This document shows positions 17,069 through 26,441 of a stretch of DNA of 64,000 nucleotides, in pieces. The notes beneath the pieces were generated by a model. The model made no database searches and was not told where the DNA came from. It saw nothing but the letters and a program-made list of their open reading frames with translations. The DNA is taken from assembly GCA_964429915.1 (NCBI GenBank), contig CAYSDZ010000001.1, positions 124,001 through 188,000 of the forward strand, read 5' to 3'. A program made the position numbers and the translations under genes. Source of the stretch: Alteromonas_F sp964429915. Lineage in GTDB: Bacteria > Pseudomonadota > Gammaproteobacteria > Enterobacterales > Alteromonadaceae. Every line of letters starts with the position of its first letter. Positions within the stretch are counted from its first letter, which is position 1.

Positions 17069-19929
17069 TACTTTTTCAATTCTAGCCTGTAGCTACCTTG
17101 TAAATAGGTCTTGTTAAAAGATTGATAAGGTGAGGAGAGCTCAACTTTCGCACTTGTATTCGCTGGAACAGTAAAATTCCAAATAATCTTGTCATGTTCA
17201 TGATGCCAATGGCTTTCTATTTGTCCATAGCCTGTTTTATAACTAACTTTTACAAATTCCAGTTCATCAATAAAAGACGGCTGTAAAATAAAATCCTGAA
17301 ACCCTACCGTATTTTCTTTAGGTCTGATCCCTCCTAAACCTTCATAAAACCAACCGTCATAACCACTATGAAACGGATGGTTTAGCGAAAACCCCGGCGC
17401 AGAGGTTCCCTCTGGGTCTTTACGCGGGTCATAAAAACCTTTCCGTTCCCAAAGCGTTGTCGCATTTAGCGTGTCAAATAAATACTGATAGCCCGGATAT
17501 CCCTCAGCGGTAAAAATCCGATAAGCCGTTTCATGATAGCCATAATCGCTTAGTGAGCGGTATAAGTAACTTTGCCCCAAGGCACCCACAGAAGCATGGC
17601 CATTCCATTGATTCAAGACATCGTTATTTAGCGCTTTAGCAACCTTAGCTTTTTCAGAATCGGGCGCAATATCGAACATAATAGCCATACTATTGGCAGT
17701 TTGGCTGCCATAATTCCCCGTTTGGCCATCATAAAATTCTTCGTTAAATCTTTCGCTCACGGTGTCAAACAAGCGCTTGTAGTACTCTTTCTCGCTAGGT
17801 TTATTCAATATCTCAGCAATATTCGACATTAGGTTTGCTGTATGAGCAAACAAAGCCGAACTCGTTTGGGTTGGCGTAGTATGTTGTGGGCTACAGCGTC
17901 CGTTAACACGTGGTATGCCGGGTTCTACCACGGGATCACACCAGTCGCCATATCCAATCCGAAGTAAGGAATTTTCCAGTTTTCCTTCTGCCGCAGACAT
18001 ATACTCAGTCATGCTTTCATATTGATCGGCCAACACTTGCACATTACCATGGTGCCGGTAATGCTCCCATGCAATCATAATTTCGGCAGCAGCCCAGTCG
18101 AAGGTGTTTCCATGTGTACGCTTTCCGGGAACGACAGCAGGGGCTGTATACTTTGCGGTTTTAAAATCGCCAAGATATTTTTGCCAAAACGTATTCATAT
18201 TGAAATTGTAATTACCGGTTATCATCGCGGCATGAGCATCGCCTGTCCATCCTGCTCGCTCACGAATAGGGCAATCCATAGGTAGTGCCATTAGGTTACT
18301 CTCGTACCCCCAAAGCGCAGTGTCGTGAATGCGATTGACGAGTGCATTCGCACTTTCAAACGTTCCTGCGGCCTCCACACTGCTTCTCAATAAATGAGCA
18401 GAAAAAGCATATTTGGGCGGCTTCTCATTCAGGCCTCTTATTTCAACATACCGAAAACCATGCCAAGTAAATATTGGAGTCCATATCCCTTTGTCACCAC
18501 CTTTTGCAATATACCCATCCACTTGCTTTAACAAAGGAGCACCGCCACCTGATTTTTGACTAATATTTCCGTACACATCAATCCATTCTGCATACCGTAA
18601 ACTAAAAAACTGATTGGGTTTGAGGTGTAAATCGGAAAGATTTATAGAGGGGACACCTGTGAAATTTTGCCCGAAATCGAGCACCCAAACGCCTTCCTCA
18701 GGATTTAAAATATCAACGGGATTTAATTCCTTAATCGCCTTTATTGGAGGAAGTCGTTGCGGCTCAAGGTGTTGAGTAGGCCATTCAGACATAACTTTAA
18801 CAGGTTGCCAAGCCGTTAAATCAGTAGTTTCGTGCTGCCAACCCGATACCATTCTGTTTGCATCAATTAATTCTCCAGAAAACAGGCCTTCTTTGATAAC
18901 AGCAGACGGATGACTAAGCCATGATTTGTCTGTTGCAATCATCATTGTACTGTCATCATCGAATGTCAGCTCTAATTGTGCAATCAAAGCAGGTTGACCA
19001 TAGGCCAAGCTTCGCCTCGCACTTGATGAATTGGACTTATCGGGATTACGCCAGCGACTAAATGCAATATCTTCGTTATACCAGCCGCTACCTAAATGCG
19101 CTGAAATGCTGTTTCTTCCTGCTTTAAGCATCGCCAGTACATCATCCGTGTTGTATAAAATTCGTTTGTCATAATCGGTTTGACCGGGGTCCATGACTCT
19201 ATCATCTACTTTTTTCCCATTAATATATATCTCATAATATCCAGCAGCGGTACTGTGCAAACGAGCCGAAATAAGCGTCTTATTACTCAGCACAAAATCT
19301 TTCCTGAACATCGCCGCAGTAGCTTGCTCTTTAAGTTGCTCGAGCACTAATTGTTGCGTTTCGCGTTTAGCAGCCTTGAGGGTTGGGTTATTTAAATCAG
19401 CAGCAAAACGCATCCATTTTAAGTTCTGTTCACTCTCTTCAACCGCTATTTCTTTAGAAATTTGAATCCACTGAGCTTGCCAATCCTCAGAATTCAATAA
19501 TCCCATCTGCCATTTAGCCACATCACTCCACGAGCCTGGTGTTTCCGAACCCTGCTCCCATACCCGAACCCGCCAAAATGCAGTTTGGTTTTTTGTGAGT
19601 GATTTCCCTTCATACGGTACATGCAGTGAACGTCGTTGTTTCACCTTGCCGCTATCCCATAAATCTGTCTCACCATTGATTAACGCGTTTTCGTTACTGG
19701 CTACCTGAATGTGAAAATGAGACTGGGTCGTTACGTTGGCATGCCAAGAAAGGCTTGGATTGATTTTTTGTATATTGAGAGGCGTTTTTACTCCTTCTGT
19801 TGTCAATTCAGTTGGAACACGTTGCACTTGGTGCAAAACAGAAGAAACAGACTTGCGCTGCTCAGATTGACAAGCAAAAAGCGCTATACAAATACATAAA
19901 AAGGAGACGATTTGGGGACGCGGTAACAT
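17068..19929 (-). CDS. GH78 alpha-L-rhamnosidase (lipoprotein)
   Basis: 953 residues with a lipoprotein signal (LFAC, Cys20). The N-terminal fibronectin-like and jelly-roll domains (W-R-V-R-V-W-E; A-Q-W-I) are followed by the (alpha/alpha)6 barrel. The general-acid motif reads DCPIRERAGWTGD (552-564), a variant one residue shorter than DCPQRDE..GWTGD, and the base Glu is in TTLWE (E828). It should release terminal rhamnose from ulvan oligosaccharides. A charged insert (about 160-205) sits between the jelly-roll strands. It is first gene of a minus-strand pair with the sulfatase and diverges from the CBM-like gene at 20155. Confidence 0.92.
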   Translation of the reverse strand: MLPRPQIVSFLCICIALFACQSEQRKSVSSVLHQVQRVPTELTTEGVKTPLNIQKINPSLSWHANVTTQSHFHIQVASNENALINGETDLWDSGKVKQRRSLHVPYEGKSLTKNQTAFWRVRVWEQGSETPGSWSDVAKWQMGLLNSEDWQAQWIQISKEIAVEESEQNLKWMRFAADLNNPTLKAAKRETQQLVLEQLKEQATAAMFRKDFVLSNKTLISARLHSTAAGYYEIYINGKKVDDRVMDPGQTDYDKRILYNTDDVLAMLKAGRNSISAHLGSGWYNEDIAFSRWRNPDKSNSSSARRSLAYGQPALIAQLELTFDDDSTMMIATDKSWLSHPSAVIKEGLFSGELIDANRMVSGWQHETTDLTAWQPVKVMSEWPTQHLEPQRLPPIKAIKELNPVDILNPEEGVWVLDFGQNFTGVPSINLSDLHLKPNQFFSLRYAEWIDVYGNISQKSGGGAPLLKQVDGYIAKGGDKGIWTPIFTWHGFRYVEIRGLNEKPPKYAFSAHLLRSSVEAAGTFESANALVNRIHDTALWGYESNLMALPMDCPIRERAGWTGDAHAAMITGNYNFNMNTFWQKYLGDFKTAKYTAPAVVPGKRTHGNTFDWAAAEIMIAWEHYRHHGNVQVLADQYESMTEYMSAAEGKLENSLLRIGYGDWCDPVVEPGIPRVNGRCSPQHTTPTQTSSALFAHTANLMSNIAEILNKPSEKEYYKRLFDTVSERFNEEFYDGQTGNYGSQTANSMAIMFDIAPDSEKAKVAKALNNDVLNQWNGHASVGALGQSYLYRSLSDYGYHETAYRIFTAEGYPGYQYLFDTLNATTLWERKGFYDPRKDPEGTSAPGFSLNHPFHSGYDGWFYEGLGGIRPKENTVGFQDFILQPSFIDELEFVKVSYKTGYGQIESHWHHEHDKIIWNFTVPANTSAKVELSSPYQSFNKTYLQGSYRLELKK

Positions 19930-20154
19930 AGTAAACCATTAGTAACTTCAAAGTGGCCACGACAATAACAAATTAGTATTTTTTTTCTAGTCTTTTTGAA
20001 TCAACTTGATTACTTTTTATTTTCAAAGTTTTAACACGCTAAAAGTATTAGTTTGCTTAGAAATTTTTTAGTCCATAAATTCAAGATCTAAATTAAATTT
20101 AGCCAGCTTCATGGTATGATATCGTCTATAAATTACGTGCTTATCCTATGAGAA

Positions 20155-21336
20155 ATGCCAATCGTTAAACCGTATCTTAAAAAGTGCTTTTTCTTTGTTT
20201 TGTGTTGCTACCCTTTGTTTATAATAGCAAAGCCTACCCCTGATGATAATCAAGCCTTAGTCGTTATTGAAGCTGAACATTTTGCTACACAACATTTAGA
20301 TAACAAACGGCGCTGGGTGGTGTTTACACCAAAATCAACCTTACATAACTACCAAGATCCCGACCGAAATCATAGCAACAAAGCAAGTAATAACAGCTAT
20401 ATAGAGGTTTTACCTGATACCCGAGTCAACCACTATGACGATTTAGTTCACGGGGAGAATTTTTCTAATACAGCGGGTCAAGTAGCGGTGCTAAGCTATC
20501 CGACCTATTTTGCTGAAGCTGGAGAATATGTGGTTTGGGTGAGAGCATTTAGCACGGGCAGTGAAGATAACGGTGTGCACATAGGGTTAAACGGCGCATG
20601 GCCTGAATCAGGTCAACGGGTACAATTATGCGAAGGTAAACATAAATGGACGTGGTCTTCCGCGCAGCGTATTGAATCAAATCACTGCGGCAAACCTAAA
20701 ACCATTACGCTCACTATTCCATCTAAAGGCGTGCATAACATTATTGTATCCATGCGTGAGGATGGTTTTGAGCTCGACCAACTGCTGTTAACAAAAAATA
20801 AGCACTTTAACCCCGAAGACCACGACTACGCAGAGACACTTATTTCACGCCCTCCCCTGCCAACGAAACAATACTTACTCGATATCACGGAATATAATAG
20901 AATCATCTATGCATCAGACGAGTTCGATATCGAGAATACAGGTGGTATGCCCTACTACAGCGATGAAAAAAACCAGTCTATTGCGATTGACAGCGCCACC
21001 CACCTTGATGAGCATGAATTCGCTTATGCAAAATACACCGTAAAACCAAAAGAAAAAGGCACGTATACCCTTTCTTTGGTTACGCTATCGGAGCTTGAAG
21101 GCGAATCGTTGTATCGAGTATTGTTAAACGATACTCTGCTGGCAGAATTTAAAAATCCAGTCGGCAGTATCAAAAATAAAGAAATCGTTTTCAATGTTGA
21201 TGCAGTTTCACTATTACCTGATGACGTCATTACAATAGCATCTAAGGCGACATCAAACGGAACCTTATATAAAAACAACCACGCCGTTTACTCAAAAGGG
21301 CGATGGAGAGCATTAGTTTTAAAGAGAAGTGAGTAA
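20155..21336 (+). CDS. Secreted protein with tandem carbohydrate-binding-like beta-sandwich domains
   Basis: 393 residues with a signal peptide (cleavage about IIA|KP). Residues 30-225 resemble the galactose-binding-like domain found at the C-terminus of GH115 and in CBM6/35-type modules: I-E-A-E-H-F near the start, AGEYVVWVRAFSTG..DNGVHIGLNG in the middle, and H-N-I-I-V-S-M-R-E-D-G-F-E-L-D-Q-L at the end. Residues 235-390 look like a second, divergent sandwich. No catalytic motif is recognisable. It starts an operon with a sulfatase (5-bp gap) and ygjV, so a role in binding sulfated oligosaccharide is likely but unproven. Confidence 0.7.
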   Translation: MPIVKPYLKKCFFFVLCCYPLFIIAKPTPDDNQALVVIEAEHFATQHLDNKRRWVVFTPKSTLHNYQDPDRNHSNKASNNSYIEVLPDTRVNHYDDLVHGENFSNTAGQVAVLSYPTYFAEAGEYVVWVRAFSTGSEDNGVHIGLNGAWPESGQRVQLCEGKHKWTWSSAQRIESNHCGKPKTITLTIPSKGVHNIIVSMREDGFELDQLLLTKNKHFNPEDHDYAETLISRPPLPTKQYLLDITEYNRIIYASDEFDIENTGGMPYYSDEKNQSIAIDSATHLDEHEFAYAKYTVKPKEKGTYTLSLVTLSELEGESLYRVLLNDTLLAEFKNPVGSIKNKEIVFNVDAVSLLPDDVITIASKATSNGTLYKNNHAVYSKGRWRALVLKRSE

Positions 21337-21341
21337 TACCT

Positions 21342-22808
21342 ATGCGCAAGTTTATACCTATTTTTTTGCTGATGAATGTTTGCCTCTTAGCTTGCAACAC
21401 GCAGACGAATGAAACACAAGGTAAGGAAGATATTAATAAAAATTCAACACCGCCAAATGTGCTATTTGTGCTTGCTGATGATCATCGTTGGGATTTATTG
21501 GGTAAAACACATCCAATCATAAAAACGCCCACATTGGACAAATTGGCAGAACAAGGTGTTAAATTTAATAATGCCTTCGTCACCACACCGATTTGTGCCT
21601 CTAGTAGGATCAGTATCTTAACCGGGCTCACTGAACGCACTCATGACTACACCTTCGGACAGCCGAAAACCGGAGCCGTAGAATCAAGCCTCATGTATCC
21701 CGCCCTGTTGAAAAAACAAGGTTATCAGTCAGCCTTTGTGGGCAAGTATGAAATTAAAATGTCGGGCGATGATGAAGAGAGGTTCGATTACTTTAAGCCA
21801 TTATTACAAGCGAAAACTGAAAATTACAAAGGCAAGGACATGCCTCAAACTTATTATATATCGTCCCTTGCTAGCGATTTTATCGAGCAAGCGAGTGAGC
21901 AACCACAACCATGGGCGATGTCAGTGAATTTTTGGAATCCGCACGCACATGATGTTGATCAGGAAAATCAATACCATTATCCTCCGGCATTTGATTCAAT
22001 GTATGAAGATATTACGATCCCCGAAGCATCGCTATCTGATGACGCTGATTTCGAAAAGTTACCTGACTTTCTCCAAGATTCAATCGCACGCAAGCGTTGG
22101 CAATATCGCTTTGGAAGCCCTGACATCTATCAAAAAATGACCAAACGTCATTATAGAGCAATCAGCAGTGTCGATGATGCTTTAGGACGTATTATCCAAA
22201 CTCTAAAAGATACCGGTCAGTATGAGAATACGATAATTATTTACACCGGAGATAATGGTTATTTTCTTAACGAGAGACAACTTGCTGGTAAATGGTACGG
22301 GTGGGAGGAAGCCTTGCGCGTGCCTTTGATTATTTTTGACCCTCGCCAATCACTAGCAAAAAATAAGGAAGTGGAAGATTTTGCACTGAATATTGATATT
22401 GCTCCCACTATTTTAGATTTTGCCGGCATTGATGCGCCTCAAAGTTATCAAGGTAAAAGCTTACGGCCTTTACTTACCGAATCACAGGATATCGAATGGC
22501 GCGACGAATTTTTCTTTGAGCACATGTATCAGCCAAAGCGAGTGTCGATTCCTCCCATGGTTGGGGTTCGCACCGAGAAATGGAAATACGTAAACTTTTT
22601 CAAAAATGGCTATGAGCAACTCTATGACTTAACGCGTGACCATGCCGAAAGCGAGAATCTAGCCACCACCACTGAGTATGCCGACATATTAAAGCGACTA
22701 CGTGAAAAGACGGCCAATTATGTCGCGCTTTACGAAAGCCAGCGCACTGATGAAGTACGCAAAAGAGAAAGTTTTAAAAACACGCTACCTCCCGACACGC
22801 AGAAGTAA
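21342..22808 (+). CDS. S1-family sulfatase, CASSR active site
   Basis: 488 residues with a lipoprotein-like signal (LLAC, Cys18). Metal-site strand V-L-F-V-L-A-D-D-H; active-site motif T-P-I-C-A-S-S-R (C85), where Ser takes the place of the usual Pro two residues after the cysteine; N-P-H-A-H-D and Y-T-G-D-N-G metal or substrate sites. The cysteine would become formylglycine. The C-terminus (WKYVNFFKNGYEQLYDL, AESENLA) is standard for bacterial S1 sulfatases. Second gene of the operon at 20155. Confidence 0.9.
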   Translation: MRKFIPIFLLMNVCLLACNTQTNETQGKEDINKNSTPPNVLFVLADDHRWDLLGKTHPIIKTPTLDKLAEQGVKFNNAFVTTPICASSRISILTGLTERTHDYTFGQPKTGAVESSLMYPALLKKQGYQSAFVGKYEIKMSGDDEERFDYFKPLLQAKTENYKGKDMPQTYYISSLASDFIEQASEQPQPWAMSVNFWNPHAHDVDQENQYHYPPAFDSMYEDITIPEASLSDDADFEKLPDFLQDSIARKRWQYRFGSPDIYQKMTKRHYRAISSVDDALGRIIQTLKDTGQYENTIIIYTGDNGYFLNERQLAGKWYGWEEALRVPLIIFDPRQSLAKNKEVEDFALNIDIAPTILDFAGIDAPQSYQGKSLRPLLTESQDIEWRDEFFFEHMYQPKRVSIPPMVGVRTEKWKYVNFFKNGYEQLYDLTRDHAESENLATTTEYADILKRLREKTANYVALYESQRTDEVRKRESFKNTLPPDTQK

Positions 22809-22827
22809 ACTGCCAGAGTAACTCGTT

Positions 22828-23325
22828 TTGAGCAATGAAATCATCGGACAACTGTTAGGTGGACTTAGTTTTTCATTCGCACTCGTCGCGTTTTATCAAA
22901 AACGCGACCTGTATTTAAAGATTGTGCTGTGCTTCGTTATGATAGTACACGGCGCGCATTTTTATTTTTTAGATGCGATAGTGCCGGCTTTTATTTGCCT
23001 ATTAAGTTTAATTCGAACGATTGTCTCTATTTATACTTCCTCGTTTAAAGTCGCGTTGGTGTTTATTGTTTTGACGTTGATTGTGGGTATTTGGAATTTC
23101 CAATCGCCCCGCGACGTATTAGTTATCTTAGCGAGTATTGTAGGTGTTTATTCTCTATTCTGCTTGCAAGGAGTGCAAATGCGAATAGGCTTAATAAGCG
23201 GCGCTTGTTTGTGGCTTACTAATAATCTTTTAGTCGGCTCGATAGGCGGAAGTTTAATGGAAACCTTTATTATTGTTACTAATGTAAGCACGATCTATCG
23301 TCTACAACGATCTTCTCGTGCTTAA
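22828..23325 (+). CDS. ygjV: YgjV-family inner-membrane protein
   Basis: 165 residues, five to six hydrophobic helices. It matches the YgjV family (G-Q-L-L-G-G-L-S-F near the start, a mid-protein R-T-I-V-S-I-Y, and W-L-T-N-N-L-L-V-G-S-I-G-G late). Function is unknown. In E. coli ygjV lies beside uxaA in the hexuronate region; here it is 19 bp after a sulfatase in a uronate-rich locus, which suggests a link to uronate or sugar uptake. The only usable in-frame start is TTG 22828. Confidence 0.8.
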   Translation: MSNEIIGQLLGGLSFSFALVAFYQKRDLYLKIVLCFVMIVHGAHFYFLDAIVPAFICLLSLIRTIVSIYTSSFKVALVFIVLTLIVGIWNFQSPRDVLVILASIVGVYSLFCLQGVQMRIGLISGACLWLTNNLLVGSIGGSLMETFIIVTNVSTIYRLQRSSRA

Positions 23326-23333
23326 TGTTTCGA

Positions 23334-23999
23334 TTAGAGTATCGTAGATAAATCCTCAAAACGGTCAAGTACATAAGTGGGTTTGTGAATACGAATATCT
23401 TGTCCCTGACTATAACCATAAGTCAACCCCACGCTGTCTACGTTTGCTGCGTGAGCAGCTTTTATATCGTTACCTGAATCCCCTATCATCATGCTTTCTG
23501 GAGACGTGACATTGAGCAAGCTCATCGCATGCAAAAGAGGCGATGGAGACGGTTTTTTTTCAGCTAAACTGTCGCCTCCTAACATAACTGAAAACAACCC
23601 CTCTATATCCAATGAACGCAGAATAGGAGCAATGAATTTCTCAGGTTTGTTAGTGATGATATTTAGTGAATAACCTTGCTGTTTCAACTTTTTCAGCGTT
23701 GTTTTCACCCCGTCATACAAACGAGTTTTCACACAAATTCGCTGTTCATAATGATGTAAAAACCGTTCCAAACATTGTTTAACCAACGCTGAGTCAAGGC
23801 GATTGTCTATCTCAGAACTGCCTGATAATCCTCGTTGTACGAGCACTTGAGCGCCATTTCCTACCCACTTTTTTATTCTTTCATCTTCAAAGGTAGGGAA
23901 TGCCATTTCATTAAGCGTTAGATTAAGCGATTCTGCCAGATCGGGGGCTGAATCAACTAATGTGCCATCTAAATCAAAAAGAAGCGTTGTTTTTTTAAT
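23334..23999 (-). CDS. gph: Phosphoglycolate phosphatase (HAD family), ATT start
   Basis: 221 residues when read from ATT at 23999. The conserved HAD nucleophile motif LLFDLDGTLVDSAPD lies at the very N-terminus, upstream of the first ATG (23906), so the ATG-initiated version would lack the catalytic Asp. An in-frame TAA lies just before, and AAGGA sits 9 nt upstream of the ATT. Motif II is I-I-T-N-K-P and motif III/IV G-D-S-G-N-D. It dephosphorylates 2-phosphoglycolate or related sugar phosphates. It follows the sulfatase at 24032 by 32 bp and converges with ygjV. Confidence 0.8.
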   Translation of the reverse strand: MKKTTLLFDLDGTLVDSAPDLAESLNLTLNEMAFPTFEDERIKKWVGNGAQVLVQRGLSGSSEIDNRLDSALVKQCLERFLHHYEQRICVKTRLYDGVKTTLKKLKQQGYSLNIITNKPEKFIAPILRSLDIEGLFSVMLGGDSLAEKKPSPSPLLHAMSLLNVTSPESMMIGDSGNDIKAAHAANVDSVGLTYGYSQGQDIRIHKPTYVLDRFEDLSTIL

Positions 24000-24031
24000 A
24001 AGCTGATTTCCTTATTTAACAAGTTGAGTGC

Positions 24032-25783
24032 TCAGTCATCATTGTTTGATGCTGATGTCATTGGTAGCGACACTGGCTCACTGGGCTTAAAGCCTATTTT
24101 ATGTGCAATAAACGTAACGACTGCATCATGTTCGATGTTTAAAGGACCAGAGTATAAAGCCCAAGCAGTCTCATGCTTATCGTTTTTCTTAACTTTGTAA
24201 GCAATCACTGCGCCTTGCGTTACACTGCTTGCAACAATACGCTTTCGAGAAACCGTTAGCTCTGGTTGAGCCGTAACAGGTTGGCTAGGCTTGCCTTGCC
24301 ATAGCTTTTCTATTAAGTCTTTTTCTTTCAAATTAGGACCATCGCCAATCTCTTCAAGCCACGTATCCATAGCTAAGCGCAATTCGTTTAACTTATCGGC
24401 ATAACGTTCATCCATTGCTAAGTTATTCAACTCATGAGGGTCGTTAAGCGTGTCAAACAGCTCCTCTCTTGGCTTTTCACTTCTGAACCATTGGGATTGA
24501 GCATCATTCAATTTACCCTGCGTATTTAATGTGAGCAATTCCTGCATGGTTGGAATTTTTTCTCTATAAGTGACCGGTAAATAATACCCCTGCTCAGGCC
24601 GATAATTGCGAATATACTTAAACCGTTTGTCTTTTACTGCCCTTATCGCATCGGTATGCTCATCGAATCTATCTGCAGCGGCAAAAATATAGGCCCTTTC
24701 ATTTTCCGAACTAGCCAAACCGCTTTCATTCAAAAAAGAAATACCTTGCATATGAGCTGGCACATCAACACCAGCCAAGGCTAACGTAGCGGGAGCAAAA
24801 TCCACAAAACTAACTAATCTGTCTGTCAATTCACCCGCAAGGGTTTTTTCAGGAAATCGAACAATAAGCGGTACTTGTAAACCAGAGTCATAAATCAACC
24901 TTTTTTGTCGGGGTAAAGGCCCACCGTGATCAGCGTAAAACACAATAATAGTATTGTCATAAAGCCCGTCTTCTTTTAACTGCGCTAAAATTGCACCAAT
25001 CTGTTGATCTGTCTCAGCTAAATTGTTGTACATTTTCCACATATCTCTACGCACTGCGGGTGTATCGGGCAAATAAGGAGGAATACTAAATTTTGTGTTT
25101 TTAGGAAGATGCACAGGTGTGTCTTCTGGTGCCGTTTTAACCGAATGGTGGGCAGGCAACTGCGCGATTTTTTCTCTTTCTCCAGCAATGTAATGTCGCG
25201 ATTCAATTTTACGAATACCATAAGGTTCAAATAACCCTGATTCATGCGTGGTGGTAAAATTAAACACCGAATAAAAAGGCGTATTGTCAGAAGGGCGATT
25301 TCGCCAGTGCGCAGAGGTACTGCTCTCGTGCCATACTCCTTTTGGTGGAACAAATTGGTAATCAGTTTTGTAATTGTTCGTGGTGTAGTATCCCGCTTCC
25401 TGCATGTAGTGACTGAGCATTTTTGCTTCGCTGGGTGGCACAGCTTCATATTTCGGTAAGCCGGTGATGTTGGTATGGGAACTAGTGCGCATGTGATTTG
25501 CGCCAACTGAACTAGGATACATGCCTAAGGCAAGTGCAGCTCGGCTAGGCGAACACACACCTGAAGTGGAATAAGCATTGGTAAACACTAGCCCTTCGTT
25601 TGCCAATTGACTAATGTGAGGCGTTCTGACCGTCGTATCGCCATAGGGTGCTATAATTGGGCTCATGTCCTCGACCACTAGCCATAAAATATTCGGCGGC
25701 TGTTTTGTATCGGCGTGAACAAACGATGATACTAAAAGAGTAAGAAAAGCCACAAAAAGACATTGTGTGTTTTTTAGCAACAA
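24032..25783 (-). CDS. S1-family sulfatase with extra C-terminal domain
   Basis: 583 residues with a signal peptide (cleavage after VHA). Metal strand W-L-V-V-E-D-M-S; active site G-V-C-S-P-S-R (C77); Y-A-D-H-G-G site. The layout resembles heparan N-sulfatase-like S1 sulfatases. A C-terminal tail (about 500-575: ARG/LYS-rich start SRKRIVASS, GAVIAYKVKKN, AWALYSGPL) resembles the beta-sandwich seen at the end of some chitobiase-type enzymes. The start is TTG with AAGGA 8 nt upstream. It leads a two-gene unit with gph. Confidence 0.88.
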   Translation of the reverse strand: MLLKNTQCLFVAFLTLLVSSFVHADTKQPPNILWLVVEDMSPIIAPYGDTTVRTPHISQLANEGLVFTNAYSTSGVCSPSRAALALGMYPSSVGANHMRTSSHTNITGLPKYEAVPPSEAKMLSHYMQEAGYYTTNNYKTDYQFVPPKGVWHESSTSAHWRNRPSDNTPFYSVFNFTTTHESGLFEPYGIRKIESRHYIAGEREKIAQLPAHHSVKTAPEDTPVHLPKNTKFSIPPYLPDTPAVRRDMWKMYNNLAETDQQIGAILAQLKEDGLYDNTIIVFYADHGGPLPRQKRLIYDSGLQVPLIVRFPEKTLAGELTDRLVSFVDFAPATLALAGVDVPAHMQGISFLNESGLASSENERAYIFAAADRFDEHTDAIRAVKDKRFKYIRNYRPEQGYYLPVTYREKIPTMQELLTLNTQGKLNDAQSQWFRSEKPREELFDTLNDPHELNNLAMDERYADKLNELRLAMDTWLEEIGDGPNLKEKDLIEKLWQGKPSQPVTAQPELTVSRKRIVASSVTQGAVIAYKVKKNDKHETAWALYSGPLNIEHDAVVTFIAHKIGFKPSEPVSLPMTSASNNDD

Positions 25784-25825
25784 AGCGAGTTTCCTTGCAG
25801 TTCGTTTGATTAAATCATACCAAAT

Positions 25826-25860
25826 AAAAAACCCACTGGCTTCAAAGCCAGCGGGTTTTT
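25826..25860 (-). terminator. Terminator downstream of the PEP-CTERM/cohesin-like gene
   Basis: The stem AAAAACCCACTGGCT / AGCCAGCGGGTTTTT has one mismatch and a small loop; on the minus strand it ends in a run of T. It closes the PL24-PEP-CTERM unit. Confidence 0.88.
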
Positions 25861-25888
25861 AACTGTTAAACAAAAAGTACTAGATGAC

Positions 25889-26422
25889 TTATCGCTGTTT
25901 TCTTAGCAGACGAACAAACACAAGCGATAACGAAAGCAAGCCAATTGCCGCTGGTGCCGGAACTTCGTTCGTAGACGTCACGGAAGGGTCGACATCATTA
26001 AACGCTGCGTCCTGTGCTAGTATTGACCCTAAAGTTAAATCTGCTCCCACGCCATTTTCAAGTGCGGTAAACGTTGCGCTTCCTAACTGAAAAGAAGTGC
26101 CTAAAAAGCTATCCCATCCTGCAAGGAAGCCGACTTGTATAATAAGCAGACCGAAATCGTCAAAGGCAAAGTCAAAGCTAGTATTTGCAAATACATCCGT
26201 TGTGACTGCAAAACTATCAAAGCCTAGCGCTACATCATCAAACAAATATTCAACTTCCAAAAAATCGATAACGGGGTTGGCATTATTTAAGAAGAAATCG
26301 ATAGTCACTTCATCACCCGCATTGTAGCTATCTTGATCAGCTTCGAAGGTAATAAAGCCAGCAAACGATTTACACGCCGTTACGCAAGCGAACAATAATA
26401 TCAATAATTTAATTTTCATCAC
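25889..26422 (-). CDS. PEP-CTERM-type surface protein with cohesin-like domain
   Basis: 177 residues: a signal peptide (cleavage about FAG), a single all-beta domain (25-145), and a C-terminal sorting signal V-P-A-P-A-A-I-G-L-L, hydrophobic helix, then R-L-L-R-K-Q-R. The body follows a cohesin-like plan: an early Y-N-A-G-D-E-V-T-I-D-F-F-L-N-N, then F-L-E-V-E-Y-L-F-D, then L-G-S-A-T-F-T-A-L. The gene begins 19 bp after the stop of the dockerin-bearing PL24 lyase. Inference: it is an exosortase-processed surface anchor for the lyase. The cohesin assignment is by pattern only; no exosortase is in the window. Confidence 0.7.
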   Translation of the reverse strand: MMKIKLLILLFACVTACKSFAGFITFEADQDSYNAGDEVTIDFFLNNANPVIDFLEVEYLFDDVALGFDSFAVTTDVFANTSFDFAFDDFGLLIIQVGFLAGWDSFLGTSFQLGSATFTALENGVGADLTLGSILAQDAAFNDVDPSVTSTNEVPAPAAIGLLSLSLVFVRLLRKQR

Positions 26423-26441
26423 TATACCTCTTTATTAGTTA

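Noticed and set aside
25018..25506. 162-codon frame on the minus strand
   Set aside because: It is a shifted frame of the sulfatase gene at 24032-25783, which is clearly the real one.
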